Assembly: GCF_903645285.1 (NCBI RefSeq)
Contig: NZ_CAHJXN010000003.1
Coordinates: 437,001-501,000, forward strand
From: Streptococcus thalassemiae
GTDB lineage: Bacteria; Bacillota; Bacilli; Lactobacillales; Streptococcaceae
Length of the DNA: 64,000 nucleotides
Reading direction: 5' to 3'
The notes under the pieces are model-generated. The model saw only the letters and a list, made by a program, of their open reading frames with translations. It made no database searches and had not been told where the DNA came from. Positions within the stretch are counted from its first letter, which is position 1. The number at the start of each line of letters is the position of its first letter. Positions 15,617 to 23,640 of this stretch are shown one piece after another. The position numbers were made by a program, and so were the translations under genes.

Positions 15617-17860
15617 TTAGTTTTCTTCTTTTTTGTTTTTCAAACCTAGACCACCGAGTAAACCTGCAAGCGCAAGCCCAAGGAAACCAATACTTGCCAT
15701 TGAGGTTTGAGCTTCACCAGTATTTGGTAGCATAGCTTTATCATCTGACATCATCTTGTCTGACATCATCGTATCAGCCATCTTGTTAGCAGAAGCAGCC
15801 ATGTTTTCACCTGCCATCGTATTGGTAGAGCTTGTCATGGTGTCAGCAGGCATGCTATCTGTAGTACTTGGAGCTGGAGTCTCAGTCTTCATACCTGATT
15901 TTTCCATTTGATCATTTGCTGGCATTGCTTTATCAGTCTCTTTGGCTGGTGCCATCATGTCCTTATGGTCAGCAGCTGTTTGATGAGTCGCACCTGTAGC
16001 ATGATTATGATTCATCGGAGTCACGCCAGAACCAGAGTTAGAAGGTGAGAATGAACCATTTGCTGTGCCTGATGTTTCTTTAACATTTATCTTAATAGTA
16101 ACTTGTTTAGTTGCTACGATGTTTGTCAAATCTGCTTTACCGTCTTTATTTCCGTAAACTTTAACAGTAGCTTTATAAGTTTGAGTACCATTAGCACGAA
16201 GCTGATCGATTAAAGCTTGACCTTGTTTACCAACAGTATTGCCATTTAAGTCTACTTCATAGAAGTATTGACCTTTTGTTTTCACATTTTCTCCTAATGG
16301 AGATAAAGCAGGATTTTTAGCTACACCATTATCAGACCATGGAGCCTTATCAGAAGCTTTTAGTAATAGACGAGTCAACATACCATCACCAGCGAATAGT
16401 TCATAAGGAATTACTTGGTTTACACCTGCTGTGAATGGACCTTTTCCTTCAGCTTTTTCAAGATAAGCTGCTGGAACATCGATACTGTCTTTAACGTTAT
16501 CTTTAACAGCTTTTTCGACAGTTTCTTTAGCAACTAATCCATTGATGTTGATGTCTACATTTTTAGTAGCAACTAGATTAGTCAAATCAGCTTTACCGTC
16601 TTTATTTCCGTAAACTTTAACAGTAGCTTTATAAGTTTGAGTACCATTAGCACGAAGCTGATCAATTAAATCTTGACCTTGTTTACCAACAGTATTGCCA
16701 TTTAAGTCTACTTCATAGAAATATTGACCTTTTGTTTTCACATTTTCTCCTAATGGAGATAAAGCAGGATTTTTAGCTGTACCATTATCAGACCATGGAG
16801 CCTTATCAGAAGCTTTTAGTAATAGACGAGTCAACATACCATCACCAGCGAATAGTTCATAAGGAATTACTTGGTTTACACCGGCTGTGAATGGACCTTT
16901 TCCTTCAGCTTTTTCTAAGTAGGCTGCAGGAACATCGATACTGTCTTTAACGTTGTTTTCAACTGCAGATTTAACATCGCTTCTTGTTACAAGACCGTTC
17001 AAGGTAATATTAACATTACGTGTCTTGACAACCTTATTCAAATCAGGTTTATCTCCGACTGCTTCATAGACAGTCAGGGTAGCTTCATAGGTATTTGTAC
17101 CATTCGTACGCAGTGTATCTAATAAATCCTGATCTTGCTTACCTGTAGTGTTACCATTCAAAGATACTTGATAGTAATACTTGCCATCAGGTAAATTTTT
17201 CACTGGTGGAATTTTCGCGTTTTGAGCTACACCGTTATCTGACCATGGAGCCTTGTCGGATGCTTTTAGCAAGAGACGAGTCAACATACCATCGCCTGCG
17301 AAAAGTTCATATTTAAGCGGTTTGTTTACACCAGCCAAGAAAGGACCGGAAGCTTTGGCTTGTTCTAGGTAGCCAGCTGGGACATCGATACTGTCTTTAA
17401 CATCCTCATCGACAGCTTTTTTAATATCTTCTGGGCTTGCTTGTTTCCCATCCGCATCAGCTGTATCTACAGCTCCTTTTAAGACATCTGTTAGCTCTGG
17501 ATTTTCTTGAGCTTCTTCACCTTTTTCAAAAAGTGTATCCAGACGAGAAGGGCTTGTTTCCTCGCTCACTTCAGTTCCTTCTGTAGGTGTCGGAAGTGAA
17601 TTCGTATTTCCAGCAACGACCTCAGGTTTCGCTTCAGCAAGAACGGTGTCTCCCTGAGTTTCTGCTAAGTCACCCTCTTTCGTTACTGATTCCCCTTCAG
17701 GTAAGACTTGAGCAGGGGTTGGATTGAGCCCATCGGCACGTACAGAACTTGGCTGACCAACTAGGACAAAGAAGCCACTAGCCACAACAACTGAGGCAAC
17801 ACCGACACTAAGACGGCGAATAGACCAACGAGTATATCTTTGATTTGGATTGAATTTCAT
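15617..17860 (-). CDS. pavB: YSIRK/LPxTG surface adhesin with SSURE repeats (PavB type)
   Basis: 747 residues. The signal peptide has a YSIRK-like motif (YTRWSIRRLSVGVAS). Three SSURE repeats of 150-152 residues follow (from about residues 153, 303 and 455), each with KDSIDVPAxYLE, FAGDGMLTRLLLKASDKAPWSDNG and a strand-rich second half. Then comes a Met/Ala/Thr-rich low-complexity stretch and an LPNTGE sortase motif, membrane helix and KKEEN tail. SSURE repeats bind fibronectin in PavB. Repeat number varies between strains; three is few. Covalently anchored to peptidoglycan by sortase A. Likely under the neighbouring TCS08-type system. Confidence 0.9.
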   Translation of the reverse strand: MKFNPNQRYTRWSIRRLSVGVASVVVASGFFVLVGQPSSVRADGLNPTPAQVLPEGESVTKEGDLAETQGDTVLAEAKPEVVAGNTNSLPTPTEGTEVSEETSPSRLDTLFEKGEEAQENPELTDVLKGAVDTADADGKQASPEDIKKAVDEDVKDSIDVPAGYLEQAKASGPFLAGVNKPLKYELFAGDGMLTRLLLKASDKAPWSDNGVAQNAKIPPVKNLPDGKYYYQVSLNGNTTGKQDQDLLDTLRTNGTNTYEATLTVYEAVGDKPDLNKVVKTRNVNITLNGLVTRSDVKSAVENNVKDSIDVPAAYLEKAEGKGPFTAGVNQVIPYELFAGDGMLTRLLLKASDKAPWSDNGTAKNPALSPLGENVKTKGQYFYEVDLNGNTVGKQGQDLIDQLRANGTQTYKATVKVYGNKDGKADLTNLVATKNVDININGLVAKETVEKAVKDNVKDSIDVPAAYLEKAEGKGPFTAGVNQVIPYELFAGDGMLTRLLLKASDKAPWSDNGVAKNPALSPLGENVKTKGQYFYEVDLNGNTVGKQGQALIDQLRANGTQTYKATVKVYGNKDGKADLTNIVATKQVTIKINVKETSGTANGSFSPSNSGSGVTPMNHNHATGATHQTAADHKDMMAPAKETDKAMPANDQMEKSGMKTETPAPSTTDSMPADTMTSSTNTMAGENMAASANKMADTMMSDKMMSDDKAMLPNTGEAQTSMASIGFLGLALAGLLGGLGLKNKKEEN
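16083..17440 (-). repeat. Three tandem SSURE-coding repeats (450-456 bp)
   Basis: The GACATCGATACTGTC-type segment recurs near 16477, 16933 and 17383, a period of 456 then 450 bp. Units 2 and 3 are almost identical at DNA level, while unit 1 is clearly diverged, so units 2 and 3 arose by a recent duplication or are being homogenised. Confidence 0.85.
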
Positions 17861-17927
17861 AGGATTCTCCTTAGAGTTTTTCTTTATTTGATGACTCTAG
17901 TATAATCTCCTAAAATTAAAAAGGACT

Positions 17928-17950
17928 AAGAAAAAGTTAAAATTTTTCTT
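17928..17950 (-). promoter_or_regulatory. Palindromic site upstream of the pavB-type promoter
   Basis: AAGAAAAA and TTTTTCTT form a perfect 8-bp inverted repeat around a 7-base centre. It lies 25-45 bp upstream of a -10 (TATACT on the minus strand near 17900). It also contains a GTTAA...TTAA pair reminiscent of SaeR-type sites. It is a candidate regulator site. Confidence 0.4.
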
Positions 17951-17975
17951 AAATCCCTCTTATAAAATACTTATA

Positions 17976-18992
17976 TCAATTAAATCCATAAACAGATTTG
18001 GTGATTTGATAGACGACATTGGAAAGTTTGCGGGCTGGCAAGACCGAATGTTTGGTCAAACGGCTGAGCATGGTTTTGCGAATAGCCTGAAAGACCTCTG
18101 GATTTTCCTGCTGAATATAGGTCCACAGCTCCCGTTTTTTGGCAAGATGCTCTGCTGTGCCTGCTCGGTTGAGCAAGGCACTGGAAATCACCGTCGTGAT
18201 TTCAATGTGATTCAACAGATATTCTCGCATTTTGGGGTGGCTTACTTGGGATAAATCAAGCTGGTCTACCAAGAGTCGATTGACTTTCAGTTGCTGGTCA
18301 ATGCGCTTAATCATCACTTGCTCATTGACAGACTGGTCCTCACGCCCAATCAAATAACGATAGAAATCGACAGGCAGATAGTACATGGTCTTGACCTGCT
18401 GAAGGGGGGTAAAGACAAAAAGATTATCGACATAAAAAGTATGTTCAGGCAATTGGAACTGGCTAGCACGCAACAAATCTGTCCGATAAATCAGCGAGTG
18501 CATCATGATATACTGGCCTTTTGAGAAATTTCCGACCTGGTCCCAGCCAAAAATCTGCTGAACAGGCAAGACTGACTCATAACTCATACTCTTCTTACGA
18601 GACTGACCTTCCTTTTCATAGACAAAATTAGTCACAAAGGCATCTACCTCTTGACCCTCGCTCTCTAGTTCCTGCAAGGTTTCAAGAATCTTTAGGTAAG
18701 CACGAGGATCCACCCAGTCATCACTGTCAACTACTTTAAAATAACGCCCAGAAGCCTCTGCCAAGCCACGATTGACCGCACCGCCATGGCCTTTATTTTC
18801 CTGATAAATGGCTCTAACGATGCTAGGATACTTTCTGGCTAAACGCTCAGCGATTTCCTGAGTCTGGTCCTGAGACCCGTCATTGATAATCAAAATCTCA
18901 ACTTGCTCACCACCAATCACTAGCGACTCCACACAGTAATGAAGATAGGCTGCAGCATTATAGCTAGGAATGGCGATAGACAATAACTTCAT
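17976..18992 (-). CDS. Family 2 glycosyltransferase
   Basis: 338 residues. The GT-A nucleotide-sugar domain is at the N terminus: LSIAIPSYNAAAYL, EILIINDGSQDQT and the DxD-like VVDSDDWVD at about residue 92. The C-terminal half is helical and ends without a membrane helix. Such enzymes transfer a sugar to a polysaccharide, teichoic acid or protein acceptor; the acceptor cannot be read from the sequence. It sits between the adhesin and the potassium genes on the same strand. A BOX element separates it from trkA. Confidence 0.85.
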   Translation of the reverse strand: MKLLSIAIPSYNAAAYLHYCVESLVIGGEQVEILIINDGSQDQTQEIAERLARKYPSIVRAIYQENKGHGGAVNRGLAEASGRYFKVVDSDDWVDPRAYLKILETLQELESEGQEVDAFVTNFVYEKEGQSRKKSMSYESVLPVQQIFGWDQVGNFSKGQYIMMHSLIYRTDLLRASQFQLPEHTFYVDNLFVFTPLQQVKTMYYLPVDFYRYLIGREDQSVNEQVMIKRIDQQLKVNRLLVDQLDLSQVSHPKMREYLLNHIEITTVISSALLNRAGTAEHLAKKRELWTYIQQENPEVFQAIRKTMLSRLTKHSVLPARKLSNVVYQITKSVYGFN

Positions 18993-19024
18993 AATCTGCT
19001 CCTTTAGGGGACTGATTTTTTCTT

Positions 19025-19137
19025 ATACTCTTCGAAAATCTCTTCAAACCGCGTCAACCCTATCTGCAACCTCAAAACACTGTTTTGAGCAACCTACGGC
19101 TAGTTTCCTAGTTTGATCTTTGATTTTCATTGAGTAT
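19025..19137 (+). repeat. Short BOX element (boxA truncated, boxB part, boxC)
   Basis: Begins ATACTCTTCGAAAATC and ends TTTTCATTGAGTAT. The inner part of boxA and the start of boxB are missing compared with the other copies in the window, so this is a deletion derivative. Confidence 0.88.
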
Positions 19138-19240
19138 TACTCTCTCTTGTCACTTCTTTCTATTTTACCATAAAGTCCAGCCTTTGAAGAACTTTTACTA
19201 GAATATAAGGCTTCTGTCTCTATTTGCCATCTTGGGCATC

Positions 19241-19264
19241 AAAAAAGAGGGAAGCTCCCTCTTT
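19241..19264 (-). terminator. Terminator of the trkH-trkA operon
   Basis: AGAGGGA / TCCCTCT perfect stem flanked by A and T runs. It overlaps the first base of the trkA stop and is usable in both directions. Confidence 0.85.
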
Positions 19265-19929
19265 TACGAATTCAATGCTGCTAGGGTATCCAAATACTGG
19301 TTATTGATGACCGCCAAAATATAGGTATCTGCCTTCAAAAGGTCATCTGGTCCAAATTCAACATCCAATGGGGAATTTTCCTGCTCTCGGAAACCCAAAA
19401 TATTCAGATTGTATTTGCCACGGAGGTCTAATTCACTCAAACTTTGACCTGCCCAAGACTGAGGAATTTTCATCTCCACAATAGAGACATTTTTATCCAA
19501 CTGAAAGACATCAACACTATTATGGAAAAGAATGGTCTGTGCTAGAGACTGCCCCATTTCATACTCTGGCGAGATAACCGAGTCAGCTCCAATCTTTTCC
19601 AGCACTTTCTTAGCTGTATGGCTTTTGACCTTGGCAATAACAGTCGGTACCCCCAAACTCTTACAGTGCATAACCGCAAGCACACTCGACTCCAGATTTT
19701 CACCTGTTGCGACTACAACGGTATCGCAGGTATCAATCCCTGCTGATCTCAATAATTCTTCATCTGTGATGTCGCCAATCACTCCACGCGCCAAAACTGG
19801 CTCAAACTGATTGATGCGCTCTGCGTGGTCATCAATAGCGATAATATTCATATCCTGCTTGGCTAGGGCAGCTAGGACACTGCTCCCAAAAATTCCCAAG
19901 CCTAAAATTCCAATCGTACGATCTGACAT
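19264..19929 (-). CDS. trkA: Potassium uptake regulatory subunit (KtrA/TrkA, RCK domain)
   Basis: 221 residues. The RCK-N Rossmann fold opens with TIGILGLGIFGSS (GxGxxG), followed by the acidic strand end IIAIDDH, so it should bind NAD(H) or ATP/ADP. The TrkA-C domain is about residues 140-221 (VEMKIPQSWAGQSLSELDL). It gates the partner channel TrkH/KtrB on the cytoplasmic face. The ATG at 19929 has an AAAGGA RBS and is 13 bp from the trkH stop. Its binding to c-di-AMP, reported for pneumococcal CabP, which partners a Trk channel, is possible but not shown here. Confidence 0.93.
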   Translation of the reverse strand: MSDRTIGILGLGIFGSSVLAALAKQDMNIIAIDDHAERINQFEPVLARGVIGDITDEELLRSAGIDTCDTVVVATGENLESSVLAVMHCKSLGVPTVIAKVKSHTAKKVLEKIGADSVISPEYEMGQSLAQTILFHNSVDVFQLDKNVSIVEMKIPQSWAGQSLSELDLRGKYNLNILGFREQENSPLDVEFGPDDLLKADTYILAVINNQYLDTLAALNS

Positions 19930-19942
19930 GCTCTTTCCTTTC

Positions 19943-21322
19943 TTAACCAATACTAATATCTGCTTTCATATAGTGAATCATATCTTTCTTTTCTGGATGG
20001 TAATCTGCTAGACTGACCAGCAGGGTTAAGGGACCAATTCGTCCGATAAACATGAGAACCATAATCACACTTAGAGCTAATTTCCCTAAATCTGGAGTTA
20101 AATTTGCCGTCACTCCGACTGTCCCAAGAGCAGAAATGGTTTCAAATATGAGGTGGATAAAGGGAGGATTTCCCTTAGCTGTGATCCCTAGTAAAATCAA
20201 GCCCAGCAAGAAGGTCATCAAAAAGATAATAAAGACACTAAAGGATTTTTGAACCGTTCGTGGCGCAATCGTCCGTCGAGCGACATTGGCATGAGGTAAG
20301 CCTAGAAGCTCACTTCGTGCAAAAACCAAGAGGACAAAAAATGTGGTAATCTTGAGCCCCCCAGCTGTTCCTCCTGGAGCCCCACCTAGAAACATCTGCA
20401 AGATATAAATCAATAAGGTAACAGGACGAGCCATGCTGTAATCAATTGTCCCAAAACCAGCCGTTCTCATGCTGACAGTTTGGAAAAAGCTGACCAAGAC
20501 CTTATCTGCAACAGGGAGATTGCCAATCGTCCCTGCATTGTTCCATTCAAGAACGAGACTGCTCACCGTCCCAAAAGCTAGTAGCCCCACCGTCAGTAAT
20601 AAAACCAGTTTGGTGTGAAAATGCAGGCGCCCTTTTTTCTTTTTCCCTATATGCGTAGCAAGGTCAAACCAGACCATAAATCCAAGACCACCTGTGATAA
20701 TCAAGCCTGCGATGACCAGATTGACCAAGGGATCAGTCTGAAAAGCAATCAAGCTCGTACTTCCAAAATTATCAAAACCTGCATTACAGAAGGCGGATAT
20801 AGCTAGAAAAATAGCACTAAAGAGACCGCGCCCCCAGCCAAGTTGAGGAACAAAACGAAAACTGAGGAATAGAGCTCCCAAACCCTCAACCAAAAAAGTC
20901 GTGAGAAAAATAGAATAGACAAACTTTCTCAAAGATCGAGTCTCTCCATAACTAAAACTATCCTGAATAGTTGCACGGCTACGAAGACTAAGCTTTTGCT
21001 TGCTCTGGATATAGAAAACCCCAATAAAGGTCATGAGCCCCAGACCACCAATCTGAATCAAGAACATACAAATGAGCTGACCCCAAATATTGTAGGTCGA
21101 AGCGACAGGCTGGGTAAAAAGACCTGTCACACAGACCATGGATACAGTTGTAAAGAGATGGTCAAAATAAGTCGCTCGAGAGCTAGGCACTTGGACAAAA
21201 GGCAAGCTCAAAAGAAGAGAGCCTAGTAAAATGACCAAGGCAAAACTCAAAAAAATACGACGGGCTGGCGAAAGCCCGCCCAAAGCCCTTTCAAGTTTTT
21301 TCACAAATAATTTAAATAACAT
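19943..21322 (-). CDS. trkH: Potassium transporter membrane subunit (TrkH/KtrB)
   Basis: 459 residues with about eight to ten membrane segments and the four-fold pore pattern of the SKT family. Pore glycines lie in VCVTGLF, AFCNAGFDNFG, TAGFGTID and ISALGTVGVT. The highly conserved GGAPGGTAGGLKITT gate loop is present. It takes up K+ (or Na+-coupled K+) with TrkA. The ATG at 21322 has no clear RBS, and an extended -10 (TGGTACAAT on the minus strand) lies so close that transcription would start at or next to the A of the ATG, so a leaderless mRNA is possible. Confidence 0.94.
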   Translation of the reverse strand: MLFKLFVKKLERALGGLSPARRIFLSFALVILLGSLLLSLPFVQVPSSRATYFDHLFTTVSMVCVTGLFTQPVASTYNIWGQLICMFLIQIGGLGLMTFIGVFYIQSKQKLSLRSRATIQDSFSYGETRSLRKFVYSIFLTTFLVEGLGALFLSFRFVPQLGWGRGLFSAIFLAISAFCNAGFDNFGSTSLIAFQTDPLVNLVIAGLIITGGLGFMVWFDLATHIGKKKKGRLHFHTKLVLLLTVGLLAFGTVSSLVLEWNNAGTIGNLPVADKVLVSFFQTVSMRTAGFGTIDYSMARPVTLLIYILQMFLGGAPGGTAGGLKITTFFVLLVFARSELLGLPHANVARRTIAPRTVQKSFSVFIIFLMTFLLGLILLGITAKGNPPFIHLIFETISALGTVGVTANLTPDLGKLALSVIMVLMFIGRIGPLTLLVSLADYHPEKKDMIHYMKADISIG

Positions 21323-21328
21323 ACATCC

Positions 21329-21337
21329 ATTGTACCA
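21329..21337 (-). promoter_or_regulatory. Extended -10 directly upstream of trkH
   Basis: TGGTACAAT on the minus strand, with its 3' base only 6 bases before the trkH ATG. The predicted transcription start coincides with the start codon. Alternatively trkH is read from the upstream phosphorylase gene, 33 bp away. Confidence 0.5.
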
Positions 21338-21355
21338 TAAAAAGAAGGAGAGGAG

Positions 21356-22120
21356 TTAGATCTGAAAGGCTATTTCAAGGCAGAGTTCTAGCGCCTTATC
21401 AAAAGCTTCCGAGCCCCAGTCACGACTATCGTACTCATCCAAGTCAGCTAGGGAATCTGCTGTGAACAACAATTCACCCCAGAGAATCCCACGCAATTGA
21501 GCTACTGCCGCAAGCGCAGCACACTCCATCTCTACAACAGCACAGCCTTCTTCCTTACGATAAGCCACCTTTTCAGCCGTTTCTCGGTAAAAACCGTCTG
21601 TGGTCCAGGTCATGACTTCTTCATAAGGAATCTCTCTGGTTTCCAAAACTTGCTCAATAGCAGCAATAGCCTCTGGCTGCATTTCCATATAACGAGAAGG
21701 TGCCACATAGTGGTAACTGGCTCCTTCATCTCGCAGAGCGCGAACAGGGACTAGAAAGGCATTTTCCTCTATATCGGCTAAGACACCACAGGTACCTGTG
21801 GAAATAATCTGCTCCACACCATAGCCAATCAACCAATCCATAAACTGGGCTGCTGGAGCGGAGCCGACAGGTGCCTGAGCCAGACAGATCTCCTCGCCTT
21901 TGTAGTTCACGACATAGACTGGATAGGTCTTGGTGGCAGAAACAAATTCACCGACACAGTTGGCCCCTACTTCCCTCGCATAGCGGTCAATCTCCTCACC
22001 TAAAAAAGCATAAACACACTTCTTTGGCAGGTGCAAATCCAGCCCCTCGTGATTGGGCATGATAACCGCCTGAGGATTATCATCAAACTCTAAAATGGGA
22101 ATCGCATGTTTCTGAATCAT
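21356..22120 (-). CDS. Nucleoside phosphorylase (Pnp/Udp family)
   Basis: 254 residues. The family core is visible: EFVSATKTYPVYVVNYKGEEICLAQAPVGSAPAAQF, ISTGTCGVL and CAVVEMECAALAAVAQ with the substrate-binding ME(C)A motif, then LLFTADSLADLDEYDSR. It would catalyse phosphorolysis of a purine or uridine nucleoside; the GEEI-type and VVEMEC segments fit either subclass, so the base is left open. The RBS is GGAGG. It is the upstream gene of the trkH-trkA run. Confidence 0.85.
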   Translation of the reverse strand: MIQKHAIPILEFDDNPQAVIMPNHEGLDLHLPKKCVYAFLGEEIDRYAREVGANCVGEFVSATKTYPVYVVNYKGEEICLAQAPVGSAPAAQFMDWLIGYGVEQIISTGTCGVLADIEENAFLVPVRALRDEGASYHYVAPSRYMEMQPEAIAAIEQVLETREIPYEEVMTWTTDGFYRETAEKVAYRKEEGCAVVEMECAALAAVAQLRGILWGELLFTADSLADLDEYDSRDWGSEAFDKALELCLEIAFQI

Positions 22121-22220
22121 AGCCCACCTCCTCTAATTTTGTACTATTGTATCAAAAATTGACGGAGTGTCAAGGAGGGGCTGATGAACTGAGAATAAAA
22201 ACAATACAATAACAATATTT

Positions 22221-22249
22221 TTGACAGAGACTCTTTTTAATGGTACAAT
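22221..22249 (+). promoter_or_regulatory. Strong promoter of the second Fst-type antitoxin RNA
   Basis: TTGACA (22221-22226), 17-bp spacer, TACAAT (22244-22249) with extended TGG. This is close to a perfect sigma-A promoter. Confidence 0.85.
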
Positions 22250-22255
22250 GGATTT

Positions 22256-22322
22256 GCTTAAAAGTTCGATGAAATAAGCATATAAGAAAACACCACCGGT
22301 TGTCGCCAGTGGTGTTTTTTTC
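22256..22322 (+). ncRNA. Antitoxin RNA of a second type I Fst-like module
   Basis: Starts about 22256 from the promoter above and ends at a hairpin at 22292-22315, giving about 65 nt. The segment 22263-22287 (AAGTTCGATGAAA...ATAAG) is a direct repeat of 22439-22462, which covers the toxin start region, so it can pair with the toxin mRNA there. Same layout as the module at 10.5 kb but with unrelated sequence. Confidence 0.7.
22286..22322. terminator. Bidirectional terminator of the second Fst-like module
   Basis: CACCAC (22292-22297) pairs with GTGGTG (22310-22315), and CGG/CCA extends the stem. As on the left and seven Ts on the right serve both strands. Confidence 0.82.
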
Positions 22323-22342
22323 GCTTGCTCAAGGCGCTCAGG

Positions 22343-22459
22343 CTATTTCTTTTTCTTGTCGCATTTGCTTGCTACAAATCGGATAAGCCACTCCGATAAG
22401 ACATTCGCTAGTGTACCAGCAAGAATAGGTAGCAAGACAAGTTCGATGAAAACGCACAT
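22343..22459 (-). CDS. Fst-like type I toxin, 38 aa
   Basis: 38 residues: MCVFIELVLLPILAGTLANVLSEWL, then IRFVASK and a lysine-rich end KKKK. One membrane helix with a central Pro, a conserved Trp-Leu and a basic tail fit the Fst/Ldr plan. The RBS is a strong AGGAGGTGAT, and a promoter with extended -10 TGGTACAAT (22504-22512, minus strand) lies upstream. The convergent antisense RNA and shared terminator support a type I toxin-antitoxin role. Less close to classical Fst than the 31-residue peptide. Confidence 0.72.
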   Translation of the reverse strand: MCVFIELVLLPILAGTLANVLSEWLIRFVASKCDKKKK

Positions 22460-22584
22460 AAGATCACCTCCTGCCTGCGCAGTCTAGTGTTTGCAATCTT
22501 GCTATTGTACCATCTCTGACTGAAAATAAATAGAAAAATCATTGACATCATCTAGTCATCCACAAAAACTCTCTCCTACACTAA

Positions 22585-22784
22585 TACTTCTTGTATCAAA
22601 AAACATCCCAATTACAAGATGCTTTGCAATTGCTTAATGAAGCAGACTTGCTAAGATATAGAGTAGGTGAATGTGAACCGGGTAAAAATGTAGAAGAAGT
22701 TTTTATCTCCACTCCCTTTTTCTCCATTATTGAAGAACAAGGGAATAACAGAAAAGAAACAACACCCGCTGTTCCTTTTTACTT
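22585..22784 (+). pseudogene. Unidentified gene fragment
   Basis: A plus-strand open stretch with protein-like composition (QLQDALQLLNEADLLRYRVG, EPGKNVEEVFISTPFFSII) but no credible start or RBS. It follows a stop at 22582 and runs into the 3' end of the acetyltransferase gene. It looks like the remains of a real gene; I do not recognise the family. It could also be chance. Confidence 0.3.
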
Positions 22785-23342
22785 CTATTCCACAGGTATC
22801 TCCTTAATCACGCGCGCAGGATTGCCACCTAACACAACATTGTCCCCAAAGGACTTGGTGATTACTGCCCCTGCTCCTGCAACGACGTTATTTCCCAGTG
22901 TGACTCCAGGCAGGACAATGACGCCACCACCAGCCCAGAAATTATCTCCGATTGTGATAGGCTTACCGTACTCAATACCTGAATTTCGCTCATGTGGATC
23001 CAGCGGATGAAGTGGAGTCAGGAACTGACAATTAGGACCAATCATGGCATTGTCTCCAATACGAATCGGACAAACATCCAGCATGGTCAAGTTCCAGTTA
23101 GAATAAAAATTTTCCCCTAGATGGATATTGACTCCATAATCGACCACCAGACGTGGATTGACATATAGATTTTGCCCAGTTGAACCAAACCAAGCCTTAA
23201 TGATTTCAGCTCCCTTTAAGGGGTCTTCTTCCTTGTTAAAGGCAGCTTGTTTTTGGCGAGAAGCCTCAGCCAAGGCTCGCAATTCTGGGTTTGATGGACG
23301 GTAAACCTCTCCTGCTATCATTTTCTGGTATTCACTGGTCAT
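22785..23342 (-). CDS. maa: Maltose/galactoside O-acetyltransferase family protein
   Basis: 185 residues. The N-terminal Mac domain reads SEYQKMIAGEVYRPSNPEL...RQKQAAFN. A left-handed beta-helix of hexapeptide repeats follows (VDYGVNIHLGENFYSNWN, IGDNAMIGPNCQF, IGDNFWAGGGVIVLPGVTLGNNVVAGAGAVITKSF), and the end VVLGGNPARVIKEI is typical. It transfers acetyl from acetyl-CoA to a sugar hydroxyl; the true substrate is unknown. I chose the ATG at 23342 because AAGGAG precedes it; an ATG 30 bases upstream lacks an RBS. A BOX element lies upstream. Confidence 0.88.
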   Translation of the reverse strand: MTSEYQKMIAGEVYRPSNPELRALAEASRQKQAAFNKEEDPLKGAEIIKAWFGSTGQNLYVNPRLVVDYGVNIHLGENFYSNWNLTMLDVCPIRIGDNAMIGPNCQFLTPLHPLDPHERNSGIEYGKPITIGDNFWAGGGVIVLPGVTLGNNVVAGAGAVITKSFGDNVVLGGNPARVIKEIPVE

Positions 23343-23422
23343 TGCATTCTTCTCCTTATTCCTTACTATCATATCAAAATTTCTACATATCTGACTAGGA
23401 TAAGGAGCACTTTCTACAATTT

Positions 23423-23617
23423 ATACTCTTCGAAAATCTCTTCAAACCGCGTCAACGTCGCTTTGCCGTATATATGTTACTGACTTCGTCAGTTCTATCT
23501 GCAACCTCAAAACGGTGTTTTGAGCTGACTTCGTCAGTCTTATCTACAACCTCAAAACAGTGTTTTGAGCAACCTGCGGCTAGTTTCCTAGTTTGCTCTT
23601 TGATTTTCATTGAGTAT
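23423..23617 (+). repeat. BOX element A1-B2-C1
   Basis: Complete boxA (ATACTCTTCG... to GCCGTATATA), two boxB modules (each with ACTTCGTCAGT and TCAAAACxGTGTTTTGAG hairpins) and boxC ending TTGAGTAT. It lies between the VOC gene 3' end and the acetyltransferase start. Confidence 0.92.
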
Positions 23618-23640
23618 TAGATGCTAGTCTTTATCACATC

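Noticed and set aside
22785..23010. Continuation of the plus-strand frame from 22591 as a real gene
   Set aside because: It runs antisense through the well-supported acetyltransferase gene; only the part before 22785 could be a gene remnant.
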